Assembly: GCF_001544555.2 (NCBI RefSeq) | Contig: NZ_FCOK02000016.1 | Location: 62,001 to 126,000 of the forward strand | Length of the DNA stretch: 64,000 nt | Reading direction: 5' to 3' | From: Caballeronia udeis | Lineage (GTDB): Bacteria; Pseudomonadota; Gammaproteobacteria; Burkholderiales; Burkholderiaceae | Shown: piece after piece, positions 32,101 through 40,194 of the stretch | How positions within the stretch are numbered: the first letter of the stretch is position 1 | How the letters are laid out: each line of letters opens with the position of its first letter | Translations under genes and position numbers: made by a program | Notes under the pieces: generated by a model | The model's database searches: none | Seen by the model: the letters and a program-made list of their open reading frames with translations, nothing else | What the model was told of the DNA's origin: nothing

Positions 32101-32487
32101 GAAAAGACGTTGCTGCGGATCCATCATCTGCGCTTCGCGCGGCGTGATGCCAAAGAAGAGCGAGTCGAACTTGTCGACCTCCTTCATGAAGCCGCCCCAC
32201 TTGGAGTAGGACTTGTTGATCTCCTTGACGGGGTCGCCATGCACGTCTTCCCAGATCCAGCGATCGCGCGGAATCTCCGTGACCATGTCGCGGCCGTTCT
32301 TGAGGTTGTCCCAGTACTCGCTGAGATCCGCCGACTGCGGCATCACACCGGCGATGCCGACGATGGCAATCGTGTCGTCGATAAAACGGCGCTCCGGCGA
32401 GATGCCCGAGCGGCCGGCAGGAGCCGGCTCCTGCCATCCCTTGTCGATCGCGAAGGTGAGCTCCGCGTCCGGGCGCTCAGCCGGCAC
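29110..32487 (-). CDS. PKS B: trans-AT PKS subunit (KS-KR)
   Basis: The KS is about residues 38-476 with DTACSSS, ECHGTGT and NIGHLEPAAG, all expected catalytic residues. A long linker without AT follows (LPTYPFARERHW), then a KR (catalytic half ~835-1040; [17 protein letters not shown]). There is no ACP; the ACP at the N-terminus of PKS C serves this module. The start is uncertain. The frame stays open up to 32637, but bases 32487-32637 encode the PKS A ACP in another frame. The only plausible start is a GTG at 32487, without a ribosome-binding site and overlapping the PKS A stop. The natural reading is that A and B were one protein broken by an indel. Confidence 0.88.
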   Translation of the reverse strand: MPAERPDAELTFAIDKGWQEPAPAGRSGISPERRFIDDTIAIVGIAGVMPQSADLSEYWDNLKNGRDMVTEIPRDRWIWEDVHGDPVKEINKSYSKWGGFMKEVDKFDSLFFGITPREAQMMDPQQRLFIETVWTAIEDSGHKVSDLSGTRTGLFVGVSSKDYIDVLSEHQTSLDGYSASGNSHSILANRISFLFNLRGPSAPIDTACSSSLIALHRAIESIHTGSSDMAIVGGVQVMLTSVAHISLSSAGMLSPDGKCKTFDKNANGYVRGEGVGAILIKRLSQAVADGNPIYAVIKATAENHGGRVTNLTAPNPKAQTELLIEAYQKAQIDPGTVGYIECHGTGTSLGDPIEIQALKKSFGDLYQQHGMPAPLKPHCGLSAVKTNIGHLEPAAGIASLLKVLLAMKHRQIPALLHLKELNPYVDLSGSPFYIVDKTTPWAAACAPDGTALPLRAGVSSFGWGGANAHVVLEEYIAPKPVAPVQTQAEQIVVLSAKNEERLRAYAASLLAHVRTHAVELDALAYTLQVGRDPVEERLAIVTRSIAELTEQLDRFVAAQGEVPGLYCARVARKGADQNRNDDISRGTHDMAKAWVTGAEIDWSRLHTSGERLKRLSLPTYPFARERHWIETAAAPKTDKPAARVSVLHAPEVGTVLAHPVWVDAAGAVAAPAPADTMVQHVVVLCDLPHLDIDRFRSSAPEIGQITRLALPQSLSAAERYRAAAVASFERLQAVLQARVKGKVLFQIAVGCEGADTLMAGLSGLIRSARLEQPGLIGQLVLIGDAADERTLAARLRACRAAPAEALFRCEGEQLRVLRWQEASLRAEARIAIRDRGVYLITGGLGGLGLTFAREILRQTPSARIVFTGRSPLTDEKREAIERLASPLLVPSSQLMYQSLDLNSADAVDALIKEIVNRYGALHGVIHSAGMTHDSMIVNKSAATFAEVLEPKVTGTFHLDQATSELDLDFLVLFSSVSAAMGNVGQADYATANAFMDQFAQRRNALASAGQRRGHAVSINWPLWEEGGMQIAPKARARLLEATGMLPMSTGNGLRAFYGALDLHAGQAMVMEGQVKRLRRLLFPGTARDETAASERRTAGAVARLNVDTLRQLVLADLRGFKSKGI

Positions 32488-35400
32488 GGCGGGCGTTGAT
32501 CGACGGAAACTCGAAGAACAGAACCGGATTGACGTCGAGGCCGTACGTTTCGTTGATGGCGTTGGCGAAGGTCGTAAGACCGATGGAATCGAAGCCGAGA
32601 TCGAGCAGGATGGCGTCCAGCGAGAGGTCAGCGGCATCGAGCTTGAGCATGGCCGTCACCTTGCCCACCAGCTCCTTGACGACAGCGCCGTACAGATCGG
32701 CACCGCCCGCTGCGACCGCGACCGGCGCCCTGGTGACGGATTTCTCGTCGGCAGCGGGAATGGCCTCCTTGCTGCCCAATCCCCACGCTTGCTCGATCTT
32801 GGCTTGCACGCCGCACAGCACGGCAATTTGCGAGCGCGCCGACGAGAGGCCGCCGACGAACCCGGCCAGGCCCTCCTCCGTGGTGAGCGGCCGGATGCCC
32901 AACGTCTTCCTGAAGAACAGTTCGGTCTGCTCATCGAGCTGCATGCCGCCTTCGGCCCACAGCGACCAGTTGAAGCTCAGTGTATGGCCCGAGCGCATGC
33001 CCGCTGCGCGAAGCGCTTCGCGACGAGCAGCAAACGAGTCCATGAAGTGATTGGCGAACGCGTAATCGCATTGGCCCATGTTGCCGCCGAGCGCGGCGAG
33101 CGACGAGAAGAGGACGAAGAAGTCCAGCTTCTCATCGCGAGTCGCCTGATCGAGGTGCATGCTGCCGTGAACCTTGGGCGCAAACACCGCGTGCATGTCG
33201 TCGCGGGTCTTCTTTCGGATAAGCGAATCGCGCAGCACGCCGGCGCCGTGAATAATGCCGTCGATTCCGCCAAACCTGGCCCTGGCCGCATCGACAACGC
33301 GCCGGACGTCATCGGCCTTCGACACATCGGCCGCCAGATACAACACTTCAGCGCCCAGCGCAACGAGCGCGTCGAGCTGCGCCTGGCGTTCGGCTGACAG
33401 CGCGGAGCGCCCCGTCAACACAAGGCGTGCCTGGCAAAGCCGGCTCAAATGCTCGGCAAAGATCAGGCCAAGGCCGCCCGCGCCGCCAGTGATCAGATAA
33501 ACGCCCTTGTGCCTGAGCGCCAGTTCGGTCGAGCCCGCGAGCTCGAAGCGCTTGAGGGTACGGACGTGACGGACGCGCTCCTCGTAGCGAACGGTCGCCG
33601 TTGCGTGAACGCCCGAGTCGAACTCGGCCAGTACGGCATCGAGCGTCTGATCCGGATTACGTTGCGCCTGACGGATCTCGAGCACCTGGCAGGCGAACCT
33701 CGGGTTCTCGAGATGCAGCGTCCTCACGAACCCGTTGATCGCTTCGTTGTGCGGCTGCAGCGCATTTGCATCGCCGAAGTATGCGTACAGCAGTTGCACA
33801 TTTGCCGATGGCTTGCATTCGATCAGCCCCTGACAAACCGACAGGAATCCGTACACACCGCGTTCAAGGGCTTCGTCGAGCGCAGCTTCGTCGTCGCTCA
33901 CTGCACCTTCGGGCCACGCGTAGCAGATCTTCTCAAGGCCCAAGCCATCCCGGCCGAGTGTGGCGAAGAGGCGCGCGAAGTGTTCCGGATTGCGCGGATC
34001 GACGACGTAGATGCGATCGCCACGGTCTTCGAACTGTTCGCCGCGCAAGACCAACGCAACGTTGCGGCCGCGTCGCACGCATGCATCGCGCAATTGCATG
34101 TCAACATCGAACAGCACGATGGGCGCCGTGCCAGCCGTGCCCGGCCGGCATGGCGCCGTCTCCCACTCATGCGTGTAGTAGAGGGGAACAAACGCATCGT
34201 CATTCTGAGCCGGAGCCGAAACCGGCTTCTCATGGACGCGGGTGAGCGCCACGCCCACCGTTTCGCGGATACGGGCCAGCACCTTGCCGCTCTCGTCGAC
34301 GATCGTCACATCCTCGCGCGACACCCCGGAGCCGGCGCCACGATCGTTCTTGCTCTTTGTGAGGTAGCTGTAGCACACGCGCGTCAACGGATGGAGCACC
34401 TCCACTTCGCCAAGCGAATACGGCACCCGCATTTCGCCGCTTGCGCGGCCGAGTTGCGCCACGATGCCGGCCTGCATCGACGCATCGAGCAGGCACGGGT
34501 GAAACACGAAGTCCTCGAAATCCGCTTCACGCACTTGCGGCAGCTCGAGCAAACCCAGGACCTCGTCGTCGCTCTTGTAGACCTCGCGCACCACCTGGAA
34601 GCTCGGGCCGTAATGCATGCTCAGCGACTTGAAGAGCGGATAAGCCTCCTCCGCGCCGGTGACCCTCGTGCAGCGCGCGCGAATGGCGGCAAGATCGATA
34701 TGCTCCGGTTTCGCCGCTGTTTCCTCCGCGGTCTCGTAAATCAGCTTGCCCTGCGCGAAGACCGTCTTGCTGCCGTCGTCGCGCTCGGCGAACACTTCGA
34801 AGGCCACCGTGTCCGCGCTTGGCTTGAGCTCGACGAATGCCTCGGTGACGCCCGATCCCTGGACCGTCAGCGGACTGATCCAGGTGACGTTGCGGATCTT
34901 GCGCACCTTGCGCCCTGCCGCAAGCTCACCCGCTTTGCGCGCGAGGTCGAGGTAGGCCGTACCCGGCAGCGTCGGGATGTCCGACACGACGTGGTCACGC
35001 AGGAAAAAGTCGCTTGCGCGGAAGGCCTTCTTGAACAGTTGGCGCTTAAACGTCGATTCGTTGCTGTCGATGAGCGGATGGATCTGCGAGCGCGCCTGCG
35101 CCGCGCGCACCTGGCCGCTCGCTTGCACGATCCAATGGCGCTTGTCGGCGAACGGATAAGTCGGCAGCGACGTGCGCCGGCCTGACAGCATGAAACCTTT
35201 GCAATCCGGGAGCAGCCCGTCCAGCCACAATTTGGCGAGCCTATGCGGATCGCGGCCTTGCGCAAGCAGGCTGACGAACTGCCCCTTCTCCTCGCGGCTG
35301 AGCAGCTTGGTGAAGCCGTCCGCGTTCTTCGCGTGGCCAGTGAGGACGTCCGGATCGCTTTTGCCTGCGAGGAAAACGTCCAGTTTCGCCAGCAGTTCCT

Positions 35401-38400
35401 TTTGGCTCCTGGCCAGCACCACCATCCGGTGCTCGAAGGACTTCCGGCCGTTTTGCAGCGTATAGGCGATGTCAGTGAGACGATGCGCAACGAAATCGCG
35501 CTGCAAATGGGTGTGCAGGCGCGCCGCCATCTCACGCAACTGTTCATCGTTACGCGCCGACAAGGGGAAGAGATAAGTGTCGAGCGACACGTCAGGCTCA
35601 TCCAACGGCTGCGGGTACGCTTCGAGGACGATATGGGCATTGGCCCCGCCAGCGCCGAACGAACTCACGCCGGCGCGCAGCGGCACCGGGCTCGCACCGA
35701 CGTGCCGGGGCGTCCAGGCTTGAAGCTGCTGCGGCACGTAGAACGGTGTTTGTTCGAAATCGATCAGCGTATTGGGCTCAGCCGAATGCAGCGACGGCAC
35801 GATCTGAGCGTACTTCATCTGCAGCAGCACCTTGCTGACGCCAACCACGCCAGCGGCCGCCTCCAGGTGCCCGATATTGGTCTTGACCGAGCCGATCGGA
35901 CAGGATTGCCGATCGATTTGACTCGATTCGAAGGCGTTCGTGAGGCCCGAGATCTCGATCGGATCGCCCAACTCCGTACCAGTGCCGTGCGCTTCGATGT
36001 AGCCGATGGTGTCGGCCGCGACGCCGGCCTTGATCAGCGCAGCCGCGATCACTTCACCCTGCGCCTTGGGGCTCGGCACCGTGTAGCCGCTCGTGCGACC
36101 GCCATGATTGACCGTCACGCCTTTGATCACGCCGTAGATATGGTCGCGGTCTTGCAGCGCCTGATCGAGTGGCTTGATGAACAGAGCACCAACGCCCTCC
36201 CCGGCCACATAGCCATTAGCGCCGGCGCCGAAAGTGCGGCAGGTCCCATCTGGAGACAGCGCACCGCCTGCCGAGTTGATATCGAACTTGTGCTGATGCA
36301 GATCGAGGTTGACGCCACCGACGATGGCGCTCGAACACTCGCCTTGACGAATGGCCTCGCAAGCCAGATGAATCGCGGTCAAGCTCGACGAGCACGCCGT
36401 ATCGACGCTAAGGCTCGGCCCGTTGAGATTCATCCAGTACGAAACGCGGTTCGCGATGCTCCACAGGAACGAGTTCGGGTTGACATCGCTGCCGGCCAGC
36501 TTCTGCTCGACGCCGACGATCTGATACATCGCCCAGACCGCTCCGACAAACACGCCGACATTGCGCGACGCGCCGTCTGCCGCCACTGCCTCCGGGTAAT
36601 AACCGGCGTCTTCGACGGCTTCCCATGCGACCTCGAGGAACAGGCGCTCCTGCGGGTCCAGCAATTCCGCTTCGCGCGGTGAGATGTTGAAGAACAGCGA
36701 ATCGAACTTGTCGACAGCCTCAATGAATCCACCGCGGTATTGGCGGTTGAACCCTGCCTGTACCCGCTTCTCGAAGCGATTGGCGGGCATGTCGCCGACG
36801 CAGTCGCGGCCCTGGCGCAAGTTGTCCCAGAACTCGTCGAGCGAAGCGGACTTCGGATAGCGGCCCGCCATGCCGACGATGGCGATCTCGCGGTTCGCCG
36901 CCCGGACGACGCTCACCGATGGCGCCGGTGCCGTCACCGGCGCCGCGGCAAGGATCGGGGACGACGCGGGTCCAGTCGCAACGACAGCCGCAACGACAGC
37001 CGACGAGGCATGGTGATAGCGAATCAAGCCATGCCTGACATGCAGATTGCCGAAAGCCTCTGTGGCACCGCCGCGCGGCGCAATCTCGGGAATGTTGCGG
37101 ATCTCGTCGAAAAGCCGTGTGAGACGAGCAACCAGTTCCTCCACCTCGGCCGGCTTGAGCCCGACCGGAATCGCCAGCCGGACCAGGTCGTTGATGGCAG
37201 AGTTTTTCTGCATGCCCACGCTATGGGCACCGGCGCGGATGCCAGTATTGAGGTAGAGCCACGCGAGGAATGAGGCAACCGGATACGCAAAACCGGCAAA
37301 CTGTGCGATGCGCTTGACGTCGATCAGCACGCAATGCCCGCCCGCCGGCTCGACGACAGGCACACCGCGTGCGCGCAGCGCCTCCCAGATCGTGCGGGCC
37401 GCTTGCGTACGACGTTGCACTTGACGCTCGATCAACGAGTGATTGAGCAACGCGAGGCCGATGAGTTTCTTTTCAATGACGTCGAGCCGGCCGCCGTCGC
37501 GATGGAGCCTATCCTGAAGCTTGCGGAACAGGGCTTCGTCGTTCGTCGCGATCATCCCCCCGCGATTGATGCCGAAATCCTTCGTAAGCGCGCCGGTGAC
37601 AATATCGGCGAAAGCGAGGATCTCCCGCGCCATCGTCAAGACACTCTTACCAGCACCGTCGGCCGCGTGATCGATCAGATACTGTGCGTTCTCGAGCACC
37701 CGGGTGCCGTCGATGACGAGCGCGATCGAATGCTGCGCGAGCAGCGTCTTGACCTCGCGCAGGTGTTCGATGGATACCGGATGCCCTCCACTCGCGTTGT
37801 TGCAAACTTCGATACAGACGAAGGCGATCTCGTTCGCATGCCGTGCGATTTGCTCCCGCAGCGCATCCAGATTGATGTTGCCCTTGTAGGGCTCGCTCGA
37901 TTCCGGACGCAGCGCCTGCGGATGAGGCAGCTCGCGCGGCGTGAAGCCCTGATCGATCTGATGGAAGATGCCCGAAGGAAACAACATATTCTGCGGCACC
38001 AGACCACGCTTGGGCCAGGCTTTGCAAAGCAGTTGTTCCGCCGTGGCGCCGGAGTCGGTCAGCAAGCAATGGCTGAAGCCGAACACGTCCTTGAGCACGC
38101 TCTCGACGTCGAGAGGCTGATGCAGTTGAGCGCGCAGATTGGCCATGCGCCGCGCGACGTATTCGGTTTCCAGCTGCGCCCAGGAGTCCGTTTTCAGATC
38201 GAACTCAATCTCCTGCGCGGCAACATTGATCGGATTGAAACCCGCATCGGCCAGGACATGCGAGCGCCCAATACCTTCGAGCACCATCACCTCGCCGGTC
38301 TGCATGCCGGCCAATGGCGGCTCGCTCGCCGACGCGCGCGGCGCACCCGGCACCGCCTGGGCCGCGGCAACTGCCACTCCGACGTTATGGTTCTCCTCGT

Positions 38401-39793
38401 CGGAGGTTTGCGCCTTCGCGGGATCAGCGATCATCATGATGATGTCGATGACGTTGTCGGCCTTGCCGCCGCCGACCGGCCGGCACAGGTAGATCGTGCG
38501 GTTCTCCGGACGGAACTTGTTCTTGAACTGCAGATTGCCTTCGTCGTTGAAGATCTTCTGCTTATGCAGATCATCGAGAATCCGATCGACCTCCGGGTCG
38601 GCGCTCTCCCCGGTTGTCAGTCTTATGCCGTAGGTGCCGCCCAGGCTGAGCATGTTGCATCCCTCGGCGGCTAGCGCCGAGATGATGTTGACGATCGCAT
38701 ACTCGAGTCCGCCGAGCGGCATGTCGTCCGAATAGAACTCGAGATCCATCAAATAGCCATTCAGCGAGGCCGCAAGCGGCGAAAGCAGAATGGCGTTTTG
38801 CAGCACGTCATCGAGATAGGTCAGGAACAGACGATGCTGCGAATCCAGGCGTGCGGCAAGAATTTCCTCTTTGACGATATGGACCAGTGGGTTGACCATG
38901 GGCTTGGTCGCGCACCACAGATCGATGACACGGGCAATGTCCTGGTCCACCGCCGGATCAGTGCCGCACCGATACTCGACGGTGCGGCAGGCGCCAGCCT
39001 TCTCGAACTTGGAAACCTGATACCGAAGGCGGCGCATTGCGCCGCCTTCGAGCGAGAACGCGCGAATATCCAGCACGCGCTGCAAGGCGCCGAACGGCGT
39101 GGCGGAGAACTCGACGCCATCGATCGTGCCGATTGATTGGTCGGTAAAGATATTGAGCTGGTAGGCCTTCTGGTTGCAGTAGCTGTTCAGCTCCCCTGCT
39201 ATTTCAGTGAAATAGTCTGACGGTCCGGTATAGGCATAGACGAGAAGAAGATTCTTCGTGCGGCTGTAGTTGAAGTAGCCTCGCTTCGCACTGCCGATGA
39301 ACAGATTCGGTGCGATGTTGCGGGTGCCGCGTGAAGCGCCGCCCTCATTCCTATAGGTCACCGAGAGTTCCGCGACCACCGCCTGCAGCTCGGGGTGCTT
39401 CGGCAGATTCTTTTCCAAAACGCGAAGGCTCGAAGCTTGCACGGGCGCAGGCTGACTCACGACGGCTACACTGACCTGCGCTGGCGCCGAAGGTGCTCCA
39501 AGCACCTCGGGCGCACGCGTACTGAACTTGGCTGACAACGTAGCCCCGTGCTTGTCGGCGAAGTAGCGCGCAAGCGATTCAACGTTGAAATATTCGAACA
39601 GCAGGGTCTTGGGCAGCGTGCCGAAGTCCTCTTCCAGCGTTTTGATGAGCTTCAGGACGCGGAACGAGTCGATCCCCAACTCTCCGAACGGCGCCGAACC
39701 ATCGAAGTCCAACAGCTGCCCGCCAATAGCCTCCGCCACGAGCGACTTGAGATAGGACAGCGTCAGCTCCAGCAACTGTTCATGATTGAGCAT
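32477..39793 (-). CDS. PKS A: trans-AT PKS subunit with DUF2156-like and tryptophanase-like PLP lyase domains
   Basis: A 2438-residue protein. Order: ACP 5-80 (ELGIDSFRVL); DUF2156 / LPG-synthase-C-like domain ~140-440; PLP-dependent beta-eliminating lyase ~530-905, candidate Schiff-base Lys near 737 (GALTKDFGINRGG); KS 968-1391 ([24 protein letters not shown]); DH 1572-1858 (DHVVSDIPTLPG, LLDASMQ); KR 2093-2300 (TGGAGGLG, CDYAFAN); C-terminal ACP (GFDSIGLTT), cut off after FFEFPSIN without its last helix. The start is ATG 39793 with GGAA upstream; a TTG five codons earlier is less likely. The leading ACP without a KS suggests that a split module upstream delivers its chain. It is the first gene of the operon and next to the divergent regulatory region. 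Confidence 0.94.
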   Translation of the reverse strand: MLNHEQLLELTLSYLKSLVAEAIGGQLLDFDGSAPFGELGIDSFRVLKLIKTLEEDFGTLPKTLLFEYFNVESLARYFADKHGATLSAKFSTRAPEVLGAPSAPAQVSVAVVSQPAPVQASSLRVLEKNLPKHPELQAVVAELSVTYRNEGGASRGTRNIAPNLFIGSAKRGYFNYSRTKNLLLVYAYTGPSDYFTEIAGELNSYCNQKAYQLNIFTDQSIGTIDGVEFSATPFGALQRVLDIRAFSLEGGAMRRLRYQVSKFEKAGACRTVEYRCGTDPAVDQDIARVIDLWCATKPMVNPLVHIVKEEILAARLDSQHRLFLTYLDDVLQNAILLSPLAASLNGYLMDLEFYSDDMPLGGLEYAIVNIISALAAEGCNMLSLGGTYGIRLTTGESADPEVDRILDDLHKQKIFNDEGNLQFKNKFRPENRTIYLCRPVGGGKADNVIDIIMMIADPAKAQTSDEENHNVGVAVAAAQAVPGAPRASASEPPLAGMQTGEVMVLEGIGRSHVLADAGFNPINVAAQEIEFDLKTDSWAQLETEYVARRMANLRAQLHQPLDVESVLKDVFGFSHCLLTDSGATAEQLLCKAWPKRGLVPQNMLFPSGIFHQIDQGFTPRELPHPQALRPESSEPYKGNINLDALREQIARHANEIAFVCIEVCNNASGGHPVSIEHLREVKTLLAQHSIALVIDGTRVLENAQYLIDHAADGAGKSVLTMAREILAFADIVTGALTKDFGINRGGMIATNDEALFRKLQDRLHRDGGRLDVIEKKLIGLALLNHSLIERQVQRRTQAARTIWEALRARGVPVVEPAGGHCVLIDVKRIAQFAGFAYPVASFLAWLYLNTGIRAGAHSVGMQKNSAINDLVRLAIPVGLKPAEVEELVARLTRLFDEIRNIPEIAPRGGATEAFGNLHVRHGLIRYHHASSAVVAAVVATGPASSPILAAAPVTAPAPSVSVVRAANREIAIVGMAGRYPKSASLDEFWDNLRQGRDCVGDMPANRFEKRVQAGFNRQYRGGFIEAVDKFDSLFFNISPREAELLDPQERLFLEVAWEAVEDAGYYPEAVAADGASRNVGVFVGAVWAMYQIVGVEQKLAGSDVNPNSFLWSIANRVSYWMNLNGPSLSVDTACSSSLTAIHLACEAIRQGECSSAIVGGVNLDLHQHKFDINSAGGALSPDGTCRTFGAGANGYVAGEGVGALFIKPLDQALQDRDHIYGVIKGVTVNHGGRTSGYTVPSPKAQGEVIAAALIKAGVAADTIGYIEAHGTGTELGDPIEISGLTNAFESSQIDRQSCPIGSVKTNIGHLEAAAGVVGVSKVLLQMKYAQIVPSLHSAEPNTLIDFEQTPFYVPQQLQAWTPRHVGASPVPLRAGVSSFGAGGANAHIVLEAYPQPLDEPDVSLDTYLFPLSARNDEQLREMAARLHTHLQRDFVAHRLTDIAYTLQNGRKSFEHRMVVLARSQKELLAKLDVFLAGKSDPDVLTGHAKNADGFTKLLSREEKGQFVSLLAQGRDPHRLAKLWLDGLLPDCKGFMLSGRRTSLPTYPFADKRHWIVQASGQVRAAQARSQIHPLIDSNESTFKRQLFKKAFRASDFFLRDHVVSDIPTLPGTAYLDLARKAGELAAGRKVRKIRNVTWISPLTVQGSGVTEAFVELKPSADTVAFEVFAERDDGSKTVFAQGKLIYETAEETAAKPEHIDLAAIRARCTRVTGAEEAYPLFKSLSMHYGPSFQVVREVYKSDDEVLGLLELPQVREADFEDFVFHPCLLDASMQAGIVAQLGRASGEMRVPYSLGEVEVLHPLTRVCYSYLTKSKNDRGAGSGVSREDVTIVDESGKVLARIRETVGVALTRVHEKPVSAPAQNDDAFVPLYYTHEWETAPCRPGTAGTAPIVLFDVDMQLRDACVRRGRNVALVLRGEQFEDRGDRIYVVDPRNPEHFARLFATLGRDGLGLEKICYAWPEGAVSDDEAALDEALERGVYGFLSVCQGLIECKPSANVQLLYAYFGDANALQPHNEAINGFVRTLHLENPRFACQVLEIRQAQRNPDQTLDAVLAEFDSGVHATATVRYEERVRHVRTLKRFELAGSTELALRHKGVYLITGGAGGLGLIFAEHLSRLCQARLVLTGRSALSAERQAQLDALVALGAEVLYLAADVSKADDVRRVVDAARARFGGIDGIIHGAGVLRDSLIRKKTRDDMHAVFAPKVHGSMHLDQATRDEKLDFFVLFSSLAALGGNMGQCDYAFANHFMDSFAARREALRAAGMRSGHTLSFNWSLWAEGGMQLDEQTELFFRKTLGIRPLTTEEGLAGFVGGLSSARSQIAVLCGVQAKIEQAWGLGSKEAIPAADEKSVTRAPVAVAAGGADLYGAVVKELVGKVTAMLKLDAADLSLDAILLDLGFDSIGLTTFANAINETYGLDVNPVLFFEFPSINARRAG
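37085..38205 (-). other. Tryptophanase-like PLP beta-eliminating lyase domain in PKS A
   Basis: Residues ~530-905 of PKS A align by eye with tryptophanase/tyrosine phenol-lyase. Matches include LLTDSGATAEQ (TDSG), YKGNINLDAL (FKGNFDLEGL), NNASGGHPVSIEHL (SNSAGGQPVSLANL), VIDGTRVLENA (VMDSARFAENA), LTKDFGINRGGMI around the PLP-Lys, and PAGGHCVLIDV. The PLP-binding Lys and Asp counterparts are kept. Such enzymes cleave C-beta bonds of amino acids, including C-S of cysteine conjugates. A domain of this family within a PKS is rare; the known parallel is the SH domain of leinamycin-type synthases. Confidence 0.88.
38470..39370 (-). other. DUF2156 / MprF C-terminal-like (GNAT-fold aminoacyltransferase) domain in PKS A
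   Basis: Residues ~140-440 of PKS A. Features shared with the catalytic domain of phosphatidylglycerol lysyltransferases include FSLEGGAMRRLRYQVSKFEK and a later GNAT-like core ending in AEGCNMLSLGG. Members of this fold use aminoacyl-tRNA or acyl-CoA donors. It directly precedes the PLP lyase domain, so the two probably act in sequence on an ACP-bound chain. Family assignment is moderately confident; substrate is unknown. Confidence 0.72.
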
Positions 39794-40194
39794 TTCGTTC
39801 CGGGTCAATGGGATTCACTAAATGTAATTAGCATACCTTCTCATATAAATCGGCTACCCAATTAATCCCTGATCCATTATTCTTGTTCTCGCAGCCACGG
39901 CGACTGTAGCAGATGATTTTTGTGTGGCTTCTGAGCAATGCGAAGCAGCGCGGCATCGCGCGCACCTGCAAAACTTCGCGTTCTCGCGCTCAGCTTCGCA
40001 CCTGCATGCCGGCATACAACATGCGGCCGCTATAGTGCTCGGGCTGTTCTTGAAAGGTCGAATTCAACTTCCATCTTGATTTCAAGATGTCTGAATTAAA
40101 GACTAAAACGATTTTCACCTACATGACAAAAATGTCTTCTTAATGACTGCAAGCGTTGTTCGTCTTTAATTAACCTCCTTAAGGAGTGAGTCGA
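39794..40194. promoter_or_regulatory. Divergent intergenic regulatory region between PKS operon and RND efflux operon
   Basis: 401 bases without a convincing gene, A+T-rich at both ends, between divergent start codons. It must carry the promoters of the 38-kb PKS operon (minus) and of the efflux operon (plus). Several inverted repeats cluster at 40050-40136 (listed separately). TATAGT at 40031-40036 could be a -10 element for the plus strand. A strong ribosome-binding site AAGGAG (40181-40186) precedes ATG 40195. Confidence 0.75.
40050..40136. repeat. Cluster of inverted repeats, candidate operators
   Basis: Four inverted repeats occur in 87 bases: TTGAA(N8)TTCAA at 40050-40067; a perfect CATCTTGA-TT-TCAAGATG at 40072-40089; GTCT(N7)AGAC at 40089-40103; GACA-AAAA-TGTC at 40125-40136. 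The 18-bp palindrome is the best operator candidate. No regulator gene is adjacent, so the protein that binds is unknown. Confidence 0.65.

Noticed and set aside
1..39793. A cis acyltransferase domain between KS and DH domains
   Set aside because: The segments after each KS are short linkers without the AT GHSxG motif; the spacing does not allow an AT. This supports a trans-AT system.
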